The notes under the pieces are model-generated. The model saw nothing but the letters and a program-made list of their open reading frames with translations. It was not told the DNA's origin and did no database searches. Below, piece after piece: positions 26,844-35,119 of a DNA stretch of 64,000 nt. Source of the DNA: Thalassotalea_H castellviae (GTDB lineage: Bacteria > Pseudomonadota > Gammaproteobacteria > Enterobacterales > Alteromonadaceae); the NCBI RefSeq assembly GCF_031846185.1, contig NZ_JAVRIF010000005.1, positions 186,001-250,000 on the forward strand, given 5' to 3'. The position numbers and the translations under genes were made by a program. How positions within the stretch are numbered: position 1 is the first letter of the stretch; every line of letters begins with the position of its first letter.

Positions 26844-27424
26844 TGGTTAACTTTATCTTGATAGGCAAAAGAGTTAGGTAAAAAGACTTCCGCCACCATT
26901 AATGGTTTGTCATTGACCACAAAGACAGAACGTCTACCCCATAAAGGATCAACGACACTTAGTTGATAATAACTCGCTAGTTCAGCTACCCTAGATTGCT
27001 GATCAAAACTTGCCACTTCTATACCTTTACGTTTGAGTTCTGGGTGATTAAATATTACTTGCCCTAACGATTGCTCACCTAATTTAGCTAAATGCGCTTC
27101 CTTGCCTGTTAATGATCGTAAAGGTAATAAACTTCGGGCAAAAACTTGTGGCTTATTATCACAAAAAAGCAGTACTTCTCGCACCAACACTTCTTCACCA
27201 GCGAGGATATCTTCGTTACTCTCATCTACAGAACAAGTTTCAATACATTGCCCTAACACTTGCACTCGAAAATCTTGACAGTGTTGCTTTAATCTTGCCG
27301 TTAACGAACTCGGATCTAATAACCAGTCTTGAAGATAAAGATTTAATTGGGAGGTTTTTTCTCGACACCATTTTGTATGCAACTGCACAGGAAATAAATG
27401 ATGAGGTTGAGTTTGTTGTACCAT
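26840..27424 (-). CDS. ubiC: Chorismate lyase
   Basis: Chorismate lyase converts chorismate to 4-hydroxybenzoate and pyruvate, the first committed step of ubiquinone synthesis, feeding UbiA encoded next. Typical segments are WLLDPSSLTARLKQHC near the N-terminus, the GEEVLVREVLLFCDNKP region, and WGRRSVFVVNDKPLMVAEVFLP at the end with the conserved C-terminal glutamate. I chose ATG 27424 (194 residues), close to the usual size. An in-frame TTG at 27487 would add 21 residues, KNLISYARFRRKWFKYF among them, which are not typical of the family. Neither start has a strong ribosome site. Confidence 0.92.
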   Translation of the reverse strand: MVQQTQPHHLFPVQLHTKWCREKTSQLNLYLQDWLLDPSSLTARLKQHCQDFRVQVLGQCIETCSVDESNEDILAGEEVLVREVLLFCDNKPQVFARSLLPLRSLTGKEAHLAKLGEQSLGQVIFNHPELKRKGIEVASFDQQSRVAELASYYQLSVVDPLWGRRSVFVVNDKPLMVAEVFLPNSFAYQDKVNQ

Positions 27425-27628
27425 GAAATATTTAAACCATTTACGACGAAAGCGCGCGTATGATATCAGGTTTTTATTTCTAGCCAAACCACTGACGGTA
27501 TGCGACTTTCAATATAATTCTGATTATTAAAATAAATAAAATGAAAAATTTCACTAAAATCGCTACAATTAATGCCGATAACTTAGCATTACTTATCGTA
27601 ACTTTTATTTTTCTAGGACGTAGTCTAT

Positions 27629-28012
27629 ATGCTTAAAAGCTTTCTTATACTTTTCATCACACTAATCACCGTTAATCAAACAAAAGCGGCCGACTATGCT
27701 TACTTTGGTTTCGAACCTGAGATTATTACCAATTATGTCGCGGTAAAAAAGAAGATGGGTTATGTCAGACTCACCGTTGAATTGATGATTGAAGATTCGT
27801 CCAATTTCGAAGCAGTAGAACACCATTCTCCGTTATTACGTGATGCCATTATTAATATTATTGGTCAACAACCAGAAGCAAAGATTAAATCCATTAATGG
27901 TCGCCATGAAATACAAAAGCTTTGTGAAGAGCAAGTAAAAAGCTTATTAACCAAAGAAACCGGACAACCATTAATCAAAAAATTACTGTTTACGCAATGG
28001 CTAGATAACTAA
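27629..28012 (+). CDS. Orphan FliL-like exported protein
   Basis: A 127-residue protein with a cleavable-looking signal peptide (about 1-20, ending TKA before ADYAYFGF) and a FliL-like domain. Typical features are YFGFEPEIITNYV, the strand YVRLTVELMI, the HHSPLLRDAIINIIG segment, and a C-terminal amphipathic helix ending VLLFTQW-like (KLLFTQWLDN). Canonical FliL is membrane-anchored and sits in flagellar operons; this copy is alone beside ubiC and glpG. Such FliL-like genes occur here in other marine gammaproteobacteria. The role is unknown; it may be periplasmic. Confidence 0.8.
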   Translation: MLKSFLILFITLITVNQTKAADYAYFGFEPEIITNYVAVKKKMGYVRLTVELMIEDSSNFEAVEHHSPLLRDAIINIIGQQPEAKIKSINGRHEIQKLCEEQVKSLLTKETGQPLIKKLLFTQWLDN

Positions 28013-28024
28013 GCAATGTCAATA

Positions 28025-28052
28025 AAAAGTAGCTGAAAAATCGGCTACTTTT
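28025..28052. terminator. Bidirectional hairpin between the FliL-like gene and glpG
   Basis: A perfect 9-bp stem (AAAAGTAGC 28025-28033 with GCTACTTTT 28044-28052) and a 10-base loop, placed between convergent genes. It overlaps the glpG stop codon and ends in T residues in both directions. Confidence 0.75.
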
Positions 28053-28920
28053 CAATATGTTTAGCTGGGTTGGCAAACCTTAACCAAGCTAAAAAACATC
28101 CTGATATTAACCCTAATAAATGCGCTGTATTGGCCATTTTCACCGGCAACACATCAACAAAGCCGAGTAACAACCAAAATAATAATAAACCAATAATGGC
28201 TTTAGATAACACTAAACCTTTTTCCGGTGCTAACCAACCAGCCCACCAAACGTAACCCACCACAGCATAAACAACACCTGACAAGCCCCCAAAATTTGGA
28301 CCTGAAACTATAAATTGACCGAGGTTTGATACAATAGCCGACAACAAAAATAACTGGATCAACTCGGCTTTGCCCATCACTTTTTCGATACTGCCACCTA
28401 ATTGCCACCACCACATGGTGTTAAAGGCAATATGTAATAATGAAAAATGAAAGAAAACCGGCCCGATTAAACGAAAAGGATTTTCAAAAAAATGGGCTAC
28501 GCTCAGTTTATTAAAGAAATGAATTTCGTTAAATATGGTCATTTGCCAACCTAAAATACTGCCCAGATAAATCAACCAGCACAAAGCGAAAATGCTTAAC
28601 GTCACAACACCAGCATGCGCTAAAAACTGCTGTTTGATGGTCGAAAAGAATGAAGGACCATTCTGCACAATATTTGTGGTTTCACTGCTTTGCCAAGCCG
28701 CTTGTTGATATTTCACATCATGAGGATTTTCAATAAATTCATTGAAAATCTCGCGCGCTTGTTCGTATCGTTCAGGTGAACATAAAATCACAAACTGCTC
28801 ATCTTCAATCTGCACGGCACTTTCAATATTTTGGCTGATTAAATAGTTTGAGAATAGCAGGGCAATATTATGTTGATGAACACTAACCAGCGGTTGTAAA
28901 GAATGTGATGAACCCGTCAT
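28045..28920 (-). CDS. glpG: Rhomboid intramembrane serine protease
   Basis: A 291-residue rhomboid protease. It has a cytoplasmic N-terminal domain (about 1-95) and six membrane helices. The catalytic dyad is S214 (FGGLSGVVYA) and H267 (ANTAHLLGL), matching E. coli S201/H254. The HFSLLHIAFNTMWWWQLG segment (about 158-175) supplies the oxyanion-hole region. It cleaves membrane proteins within the bilayer. It overlaps glpE by four bases, so glpE-glpG is translationally coupled, as in E. coli, but there is no glpR or glpD here. Confidence 0.95.
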   Translation of the reverse strand: MTGSSHSLQPLVSVHQHNIALLFSNYLISQNIESAVQIEDEQFVILCSPERYEQAREIFNEFIENPHDVKYQQAAWQSSETTNIVQNGPSFFSTIKQQFLAHAGVVTLSIFALCWLIYLGSILGWQMTIFNEIHFFNKLSVAHFFENPFRLIGPVFFHFSLLHIAFNTMWWWQLGGSIEKVMGKAELIQLFLLSAIVSNLGQFIVSGPNFGGLSGVVYAVVGYVWWAGWLAPEKGLVLSKAIIGLLLFWLLLGFVDVLPVKMANTAHLLGLISGCFLAWLRFANPAKHIEK

Positions 28921-29261
28921 GAATCTGCATTACTTCCTGAAGCGACCAAATCAGGATAATGTAATTGCCAATCAACAAAGCCACCATCAAGTGAGTAAAC
29001 TTCCGTAAAATCTTGACTAAGCAGGAACTGAGCGGCTTGTTGACTAGAATTACCATGATAGCAGCAAACGACCACAGGCGCGTCAATGTCTGCTTCACGA
29101 ATAAAAGTTGATAAATTATCGTTCGTTAAATGAATTGAATCAGGAATATGACCAGCCTGAAATGAATTAGGATCTCGAATATCAACCACCACATGACTCT
29201 TATCATTAATCACCGCATGTAATTCGCTGATATGCATATGTTTAAAACCTGCTTCACTCAC
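28917..29261 (-). CDS. glpE: Thiosulfate sulfurtransferase GlpE
   Basis: A 114-residue single-domain rhodanese. The active-site loop C-Y-H-G-N-S-S starting at C67 is identical to that of E. coli GlpE. It transfers sulfane sulfur from thiosulfate to cyanide or thioredoxin in vitro; the physiological acceptor is not settled. The start is GTG 29261, with AGGAG eight bases upstream. It is coupled to glpG. Confidence 0.94.
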   Translation of the reverse strand: MSEAGFKHMHISELHAVINDKSHVVVDIRDPNSFQAGHIPDSIHLTNDNLSTFIREADIDAPVVVCCYHGNSSQQAAQFLLSQDFTEVYSLDGGFVDWQLHYPDLVASGSNADS

Positions 29262-29351
29262 TTTTCATACTCCTATTATTCTCACTAGTACTTATGGATA
29301 AATCCCGCAATTTATTTAGTCTACGATATGACTGTAGAGGTGACTGCTTAA

Positions 29352-30380
29352 TTAATCTTCCCAGTTAAGAATTACTTTACCTGATAAACCTGAACGCATG
29401 ATATCAAAACCTTGTTGAAAATCATCGATATTAAAATGATGAGTAATGATAGGCGACAGATCTAATCCCGATTGAATTAAGCTTGCCATTTTATACCAAG
29501 TTTCAAACATTTCGCGACCATAAATACCTTTTATTGTTAATCCTTTGAAAATAACTTGGCTCCAATCGATTGCCATGTCGTTTCCTGGTATGCCTAACAT
29601 GGCAATTTTGCCGCCGTTATTCATATTGGCAAGCATATCGGTAAAGGCCATAGGTACACCAGACATTTCCATACCCACATCAAACCCTTCTGTCATGCCT
29701 AGATCATTCATGACATCTTTTAAGTTTTCTTGGCTAACATTCACTGCACGAGTTGCGCCCATTTTTTTTGCTAAATCAAGACGGTATTCATTTACATCGG
29801 TGATCACAACATGCCTTGCGCCAACATGTTTCGCCACGGCTGCTGCCATAATACCGATAGGACCGGCACCAGTAATTAACACATCTTCTCCGACTAAATC
29901 AAAAGATAATGCGGTATGCACTGCATTACCGAAAGGGTCGAAAATCGCAGCTAAATCATCTGTAATTTCATCAGGAAGTTTAAAGGCGTTATAGGCGGGA
30001 ATAACCAAGTATTCAGCAAAACTGCCTTCACGATCTACCCCAACCCCCACGGTATTTCGACACAAATGGGTACGACCACCTCGACAATTTCGGCAATGGC
30101 CACAGGTAATATGCCCTTCGCCAGAGACGCGATCGCCGATAGAAAATCCTTTTACTTCTTGGCCAATACCAACAACTTCACCGGCATATTCATGACCGAC
30201 AACCATAGGAACAGGAATCGTTTTTTGCGCCCAATCATCCCAGTTATAAATATGAATATCGGTACCGCAGATTGCTGTTTTTTTAATTTTGATCAATAAA
30301 TCGTTATGGCCTACTTGAGGTTTCTCCGATTTAGTCATCCAAATACCTTCTTTGGCATGTAACTTAGCTAATGACTTCAT
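29352..30380 (-). CDS. tdh: L-threonine 3-dehydrogenase
   Basis: A 342-residue zinc-dependent medium-chain dehydrogenase. The catalytic zinc ligands include C38 (CGTDIHIYNWD) and H63-E64 (GHEY). The structural zinc cysteines are C93, C96, C99 and C107. The NAD-binding glycine motif GAGPIG is near residue 170. It oxidises threonine to 2-amino-3-oxobutyrate, which Kbl splits to glycine and acetyl-CoA. It follows kbl by 10 bases, with GGGG/AGG before its ATG. Confidence 0.97.
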   Translation of the reverse strand: MKSLAKLHAKEGIWMTKSEKPQVGHNDLLIKIKKTAICGTDIHIYNWDDWAQKTIPVPMVVGHEYAGEVVGIGQEVKGFSIGDRVSGEGHITCGHCRNCRGGRTHLCRNTVGVGVDREGSFAEYLVIPAYNAFKLPDEITDDLAAIFDPFGNAVHTALSFDLVGEDVLITGAGPIGIMAAAVAKHVGARHVVITDVNEYRLDLAKKMGATRAVNVSQENLKDVMNDLGMTEGFDVGMEMSGVPMAFTDMLANMNNGGKIAMLGIPGNDMAIDWSQVIFKGLTIKGIYGREMFETWYKMASLIQSGLDLSPIITHHFNIDDFQQGFDIMRSGLSGKVILNWED

Positions 30381-30390
30381 CCTGATCCCC

Positions 30391-31599
30391 TTAAATTATG
30401 CCCATTTCTTTACCAATAGTGGTAAAAGCCGCAATCGCTTTATCAAGCTGCTCTTTGCTATGTGCGGCGGAAATTTGTGTTCGAATGCGTGCTTGACCTT
30501 TGGGCACCACAGGGAATGAAAAACCAATCACGTAGATACCTTGGCTTAATAAACGGTCTGCCATATCACTGGCCACTTGCGCATCACCTAACATCACAGG
30601 AATAATAGCATGATCGGCACCGCCACAAGTAAAGCCAGCCGCTTCCATATTAGTTCTGAAATAGCTCGCGTTATCCTTTAAGGTTTTACGTAGCTCATCA
30701 CCTTCTGCAAGTAAGTCAATCACTTGAATCGATGCATTAACAATCGCTGGCGCTAATGAATTAGAAAATAAATATGGGCGTGAGCGTTGACGCAACCATT
30801 CAACCACTTCTTTTTTTGCAGACGTATAACCGCCTGAAGCGCCGCCCATTGCTTTACCTAATGTACCTGTGATGATATCAACACGTCCCATGACGTCACA
30901 GTATTCATGACTACCTCGTCCTTGTTCACCGACAAAACCAACCGCATGTGAATCATCAACCATGACCATAGCGTTATATTTATCGGCTAAATCACAAACC
31001 GCTTTTAAATTTGCAATCACGCCATCCATCGAGAAAACACCATCGGTTGCAATTAACTTAAAACGTGCCCCAGCTTCATCAGCAGCAATTAATTGTTTTT
31101 CTAACTCAACCGCATCGTTATTGGCATATCGATAACGTTTTGCTTTACATAAACGCACACCATCAATAATAGAAGCATGGTTTAAGGCATCAGAAATAAT
31201 CGCATCTTCAGGGCCTAATAAAGTTTCAAATAAACCGGCATTAGCGTCAAAGCACGACGAATATAAAATGGTATCTTCCATGCCTAAAAAGGCTGATAGT
31301 TTTTGTTCTAACGTTTTATGAATGTCTTGCGTACCACAGATAAAACGTACAGATGCCATACCGAAGCCATGCTCATCTAATCCTGCTTTGGCTGCAGCAA
31401 TTAACGAAGGATGATTAGCTAGCCCTAAATAATTATTGGCACAAAAGTTCACAACTTCTTCACCAGTATTAACGGCAATTTTTGCTTGTTGAGCGGTCGT
31501 GATCACTCGCTCAGCTTTATATAAACCATCAGATTTTACTTGCGCGATTTCACTTGATAAATGTTGATAAAAGTCATTTTTTGCTGAAGAATTTTTCAC
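30391..31599 (-). CDS. kbl: 2-amino-3-ketobutyrate CoA ligase (glycine C-acetyltransferase)
   Basis: A 402-residue PLP enzyme of the alpha-oxoamine synthase family. The PLP lysine is K249 in GTLGKAMGG, and the DDSHAVGFVG motif before it is typical. With Tdh it converts threonine to glycine plus acetyl-CoA. The start is GTG 31599 with AAGGA upstream. The kbl-tdh operon is divergent from an Lrp/AsnC-type regulator that probably controls it. Confidence 0.97.
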   Translation of the reverse strand: MKNSSAKNDFYQHLSSEIAQVKSDGLYKAERVITTAQQAKIAVNTGEEVVNFCANNYLGLANHPSLIAAAKAGLDEHGFGMASVRFICGTQDIHKTLEQKLSAFLGMEDTILYSSCFDANAGLFETLLGPEDAIISDALNHASIIDGVRLCKAKRYRYANNDAVELEKQLIAADEAGARFKLIATDGVFSMDGVIANLKAVCDLADKYNAMVMVDDSHAVGFVGEQGRGSHEYCDVMGRVDIITGTLGKAMGGASGGYTSAKKEVVEWLRQRSRPYLFSNSLAPAIVNASIQVIDLLAEGDELRKTLKDNASYFRTNMEAAGFTCGGADHAIIPVMLGDAQVASDMADRLLSQGIYVIGFSFPVVPKGQARIRTQISAAHSKEQLDKAIAAFTTIGKEMGII

Positions 31600-31689
31600 T
31601 TTCAGTCCTTAATAATTGAGCTAACTTGTTGAAGGTCATTATCAGCCTAGTCGAGATCACAAAAAAAGTGACATAATTTATAAATTTGA

Positions 31690-31709
31690 CAATTTTTAGT
31701 GTTAAATTG
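31690..31709. promoter_or_regulatory. Inverted repeat between kbl and the Lrp-type gene
   Basis: CAATTT-N8-AAATTG forms a 20-bp interrupted palindrome in the divergent promoter. It is a candidate site for the adjacent Lrp/AsnC regulator, but AT-rich repeats of this size are common, so confidence is low. Confidence 0.3.
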
Positions 31710-31775
31710 ATATATTTGTCTGTCATTATGTAAATTACGAGTGACTTTATGTGCATAACAAAGATGAGGACGACT

Positions 31776-32204
31776 GTGTTAACGGAAAAAGATGAAGAGT
31801 TATTATCAATTTTACGCTGTAATGCTAGAGCAAGTATTTCGGATATAGCAAGAGCAACGGGAGTTTCTCGTACCGCAATACAAAATAGATTAACTAAGTT
31901 AGAAAATAATGGAGTGATCAAAGCATACAGCGTGGTTCTCGGTCATGAATACATCAACAAGTTGATCACCGCTAATGTTTCTTTAAAAGTAAATCCAAAC
32001 TTAAGACAAACGATTTGTATAGCGATGCGAAAAACCCATCAAATAAGTCACATTTATTCGATCAGTGGTGAATATGATTTACAAGTGACTATTCAAGCGC
32101 AAACCCTTGAAAAATTAAACGAAGTGCTGAATATAGTTTGTTCACTTGAAGGAGTGGAAAGAACCAATTCTTCTATAATTCTCGATACTATTTTTGAACG
32201 ATAA
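31776..32204 (+). CDS. Lrp/AsnC family transcriptional regulator
   Basis: A regulator of about 142 residues. The N-terminal helix-turn-helix (LTEKDEELLSILRCNARASISDIARATGVS split over residues 2-31, then RTAIQNRLTKLENNGVI) and the C-terminal RAM ligand domain (HIYSISGEYDLQVTIQAQ) are clear. GTG 31776 has GAGG six bases upstream and gives the usual family N-terminus. ATG 31749 would add nine residues but lacks a good ribosome site. It diverges from kbl-tdh and probably regulates threonine or glycine catabolism; the effector is unknown. Confidence 0.9.
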   Translation: MLTEKDEELLSILRCNARASISDIARATGVSRTAIQNRLTKLENNGVIKAYSVVLGHEYINKLITANVSLKVNPNLRQTICIAMRKTHQISHIYSISGEYDLQVTIQAQTLEKLNEVLNIVCSLEGVERTNSSIILDTIFER

Positions 32205-32209
32205 ACGAT

Positions 32210-33031
32210 TTACTTGGCAAGTGTGTCGTTTAGCCAAAGTGCAATATCTTGAGCCAAATAACGTTTACCATTGAGTAACGAGTGACTTTGGCGAATACCT
32301 TTAAATATTTTAAAGGTTGAACGTGGATCACCATTCCATTCAAACAATTCTTTTGTGGTTTGATAGGTATTGGTGTGGTGCATTGAACCAAGAAAATAAA
32401 CAGGAATATCAATTAAGTTTTTAAAATGCTCTTTTTCCATGTAATTTAAAACAGGGGTGATCATCACAAAGCTATTAATACGCATTTTTGCGGCTAAAAA
32501 AATAGCTTGTGCAGAAGAACACCCCGCAGAAACTACCGCGACATCTCGATTATTCGCTACTCTTGCTCGTAAATATTGATAAGCCGCCAAGACATCATTT
32601 GGCCAATAAGATGAAAGCCTAATAAACTCCGATTGATAAGTTAAAATATCTTTTGAATTTCGTTTGATATCCGTATGCGAAAACTTCTCAGAAACACTGC
32701 CACCATAGCCTCTTAAATCTAGAGAAAGTGCATGAATACCATAATTTGATAACTGTTTAGTAAGCTTGTCATAACTGCTACTGTCGTGATCACAATCATG
32801 AAGCAACAACACGCCTGATTTATCTGGATTACCGGCAAAGTAATGGCCCGATAGCATAAATTTATCTTCGGTAATAAATTTAACTTGATTAATGGTTTCA
32901 GGTACTTCCTTAGGAATACTTGCCGCTTCTTCTTGGGCAAACCCTTGTATACTGGCACTGCAAATCAATAAGCATGTTATTTGCCTAAACACTCTCTTCA
33001 GTTTTTTGCTCAAGTTTGCGGTCAAAGTCAT
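32210..33031 (-). CDS. Exported alpha/beta hydrolase-like protein with an atypical nucleophile elbow
   Basis: A 273-residue protein with a signal peptide (about 1-32, ending IQGFA) and an alpha/beta hydrolase fold. The segments VLLLHDCDHDSSSYDKL and HALSLDLRGYGGS correspond to the oxyanion and second-strand motifs. The nucleophile elbow reads S-A-G-C-S-S-A instead of G-x-S-x-G, with alanine in place of the last glycine, so activity is uncertain. A C-terminal RQSHSLLNG could hold the histidine. The substrate is unknown. It converges on the Lrp-type gene with a 5-base gap. Confidence 0.75.
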   Translation of the reverse strand: MTLTANLSKKLKRVFRQITCLLICSASIQGFAQEEAASIPKEVPETINQVKFITEDKFMLSGHYFAGNPDKSGVLLLHDCDHDSSSYDKLTKQLSNYGIHALSLDLRGYGGSVSEKFSHTDIKRNSKDILTYQSEFIRLSSYWPNDVLAAYQYLRARVANNRDVAVVSAGCSSAQAIFLAAKMRINSFVMITPVLNYMEKEHFKNLIDIPVYFLGSMHHTNTYQTTKELFEWNGDPRSTFKIFKGIRQSHSLLNGKRYLAQDIALWLNDTLAK

Positions 33032-33248
33032 TCCCTATTGATTTTATACATTGCCATATCAGAATACCGCAATTTTTAAAGCTCGGCTAGCATGGCAAAA
33101 TAGTCAGTTCATTACGGTTTTATCGGCAATTCTTCTCAAAATTTTAACTTTTTTTAGCAAAAGTCTAAGCGAAAAACTTAAATAGCCATAGGTAGTATTT
33201 AGTGGTCATTGTAGAATCGAGTATACTATCGGTAATTTCATTAAAAGA

Positions 33249-34568
33249 ATGTCTGTTGTGCGTTATTCATTATCCTTATTTATCTATCGAATTACCTTGA
33301 TCTTACTATTTCCTTTAATCCTCTTGGTATTCATTATTCGTTCACATAACCATACGGCTTATCGACAACGAGTGTCTGAACGCTTAGGTTTTGTCAGTAA
33401 GCTGTTTAAACAAAATGGCGTCATTGTTCACGCCGCTAGTGTTGGTGAAGTCATCGCGATAACGCCTTTTATCAAACAGTTACTTCGCGATCACCCTAAC
33501 ATCCCCTTGACCATCACAACGTTTACCCCAACGGGCTCCGCACAAGTAATAAAAACATTTAATGATCAGGTACAGCACTGTTATTTACCCTTAGATATTT
33601 GGCCTTGTACTTGGTTATTTTTAAAGGCGCTAAAACCAAAAGCCTTGGTATTGATGGAAACCGAATTGTGGCCAAATTTAATCGCGCATTGCCAACAAAA
33701 ACACATCAAACTCCAATTAATTAACGGCCGATTATCTGATAAATCAATGGCAAGTTATCAAAAACTTAGCTGGTTAATTAAGCCTTGTTTACAACGCTTT
33801 GATGCTATTTTGACGCAAAGTGAAGAGAATTATCAAAACTTTATCGCCTTAGGCGCTGATCCGCAAAACTGTCAGATCTCAGGGAATTTAAAGTTCGATT
33901 TACAGATCAATCCAGACGTAGCATCAAAACAACAAGTGCTTGAACAGTGTATTACCGAACAACGCCAGATATGGCTGGTCGCCAGCACCCACCCGGGGGA
34001 CGAGCAACTCACCTTAGATTGTTTTACCACCTTAAGAAAAGAGCATCCAACACTGTTATTAATTTTAGTGCCAAGGCATCCGGAACGTTTCGAAAGCATT
34101 TTTCAATTATGCCAACAACATCAGTTTCACACAGTAAAACGAAGCGAACACAACTCGGTAACGATACAAGATGACATTTGGTTAATTGACACTTTAGGTG
34201 AACTGCTTCCTGCCTGTGCCTTAGCTGATATTGTTACGATGGGCGGTAGTTTTTCCACTATAGGTGGTCATAACCCATTAGAGCCAGCATTATTTAAAAA
34301 AGCCGTTATCGTTGGACACGATATGGCAAATTTCAAAGAAGTACTCAACCAACTACAACAACAACATGGCATTGTACAACTCAACACAAGGCCCTCAAAT
34401 TCTGCTGATGAAATCACCTCAGCATTATCAAACAAAGTAAATCAATTATTAGTTGACCGTTCAGCGCGCAATAAACTGGGTGAAAATGCTTATAAAGTAG
34501 TAAAAGCGAATCAAGGCGCGAGTGAAAAGTCTGTTATCGCCTTAGTTCAGTTAATTGATAACCAATAA
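33249..34568 (+). CDS. waaA: 3-deoxy-D-manno-octulosonic acid transferase (Kdo transferase)
   Basis: A 439-residue GT30 Kdo transferase. It has an N-terminal membrane anchor (about 8-30), the catalytic glutamate E67 in HAASVGEV, the KPKALVLMETELWPNLI block, and the CMP-Kdo binding region GGSFSTIGGHNPLEPALF near residues 330-350. It adds Kdo to lipid A precursor at the inner membrane. A Kdo kinase gene and a GT9 transferase lie 18 kb downstream, fitting a Kdo-phosphate type inner core. The start is ATG 33249. Confidence 0.95.
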   Translation: MSVVRYSLSLFIYRITLILLFPLILLVFIIRSHNHTAYRQRVSERLGFVSKLFKQNGVIVHAASVGEVIAITPFIKQLLRDHPNIPLTITTFTPTGSAQVIKTFNDQVQHCYLPLDIWPCTWLFLKALKPKALVLMETELWPNLIAHCQQKHIKLQLINGRLSDKSMASYQKLSWLIKPCLQRFDAILTQSEENYQNFIALGADPQNCQISGNLKFDLQINPDVASKQQVLEQCITEQRQIWLVASTHPGDEQLTLDCFTTLRKEHPTLLLILVPRHPERFESIFQLCQQHQFHTVKRSEHNSVTIQDDIWLIDTLGELLPACALADIVTMGGSFSTIGGHNPLEPALFKKAVIVGHDMANFKEVLNQLQQQHGIVQLNTRPSNSADEITSALSNKVNQLLVDRSARNKLGENAYKVVKANQGASEKSVIALVQLIDNQ

Positions 34569-34572
34569 CACA

Positions 34573-35085
34573 ATGCTTGAAAATCAGATAATTATTGAGC
34601 GCTATAATAAAAATTGGCCTGATAAATTTGCTGAAGAAGAAGCTAAGCTCAGCATTGTATTAAGTCAATATATTCAAGGCTCCATAGAACATGTTGGGAG
34701 TACTGCGGTACCTGGTCTTTCTGCAAAGCCAATTATTGATATTATGGTTGGTATTCAATCACTTGAACATGCTAAACCTACGATAGAGATGCTTAAACAA
34801 TATGGCTATTGTTACTATCCATATAAACCTGAGGTTATGCATTGGTTTTGCAAGCCAACTCCAGAAATAAGAACACATCATTTACATTTAATTCCTCACC
34901 TAAGTCCTTTATGGCAAGAAAGAATACGGTTTAGGGAGGCACTAAAAGCTGACTCTGAGCTTGCCAACGATTATCAAAACCTTAAATATCAGTTAGCAAC
35001 ACAATTTGCTAAAGATAGAGAAACGTATACGGCAAGAAAATGGCCATTCATTAAAAAAGCGATAAAAAAAAGCCTTATAAAATAA
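34573..35085 (+). CDS. GrpB/UPF0157 family protein
   Basis: A protein of about 170 residues with the GrpB signatures ERYNKNWPDKFAEE, EHVGSTAVPGLSAKPIIDIMVG (split around residues 35-56), and THHLHLIPHLSPLWQERIRFREAL. The fold is nucleotidyltransferase-like; function is not established. ATG 34573 gives the usual N-terminus; an in-frame ATG at 34555 would overlap waaA. It is directly downstream of waaA, and its 3' end overlaps a terminator that serves the opposite strand. Confidence 0.85.
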   Translation: MLENQIIIERYNKNWPDKFAEEEAKLSIVLSQYIQGSIEHVGSTAVPGLSAKPIIDIMVGIQSLEHAKPTIEMLKQYGYCYYPYKPEVMHWFCKPTPEIRTHHLHLIPHLSPLWQERIRFREALKADSELANDYQNLKYQLATQFAKDRETYTARKWPFIKKAIKKSLIK

Positions 35086-35090
35086 GGCTT
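35062..35090 (-). terminator. Terminator of the GH13 glucosidase gene, inside the 3' end of the GrpB gene
   Basis: A 9-bp stem (AAGCCTTAT 35070-35078 with ATAAGGCTT 35082-35090) and a 3-base loop. The A-run at 35064-35071 reads as T residues on the minus strand. The hairpin includes the GrpB stop codon, so the convergent genes share these bases. Confidence 0.8.
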
Positions 35091-35119
35091 AATAGTCAAT
35101 ATAAAAACTAAAAGGGAAA

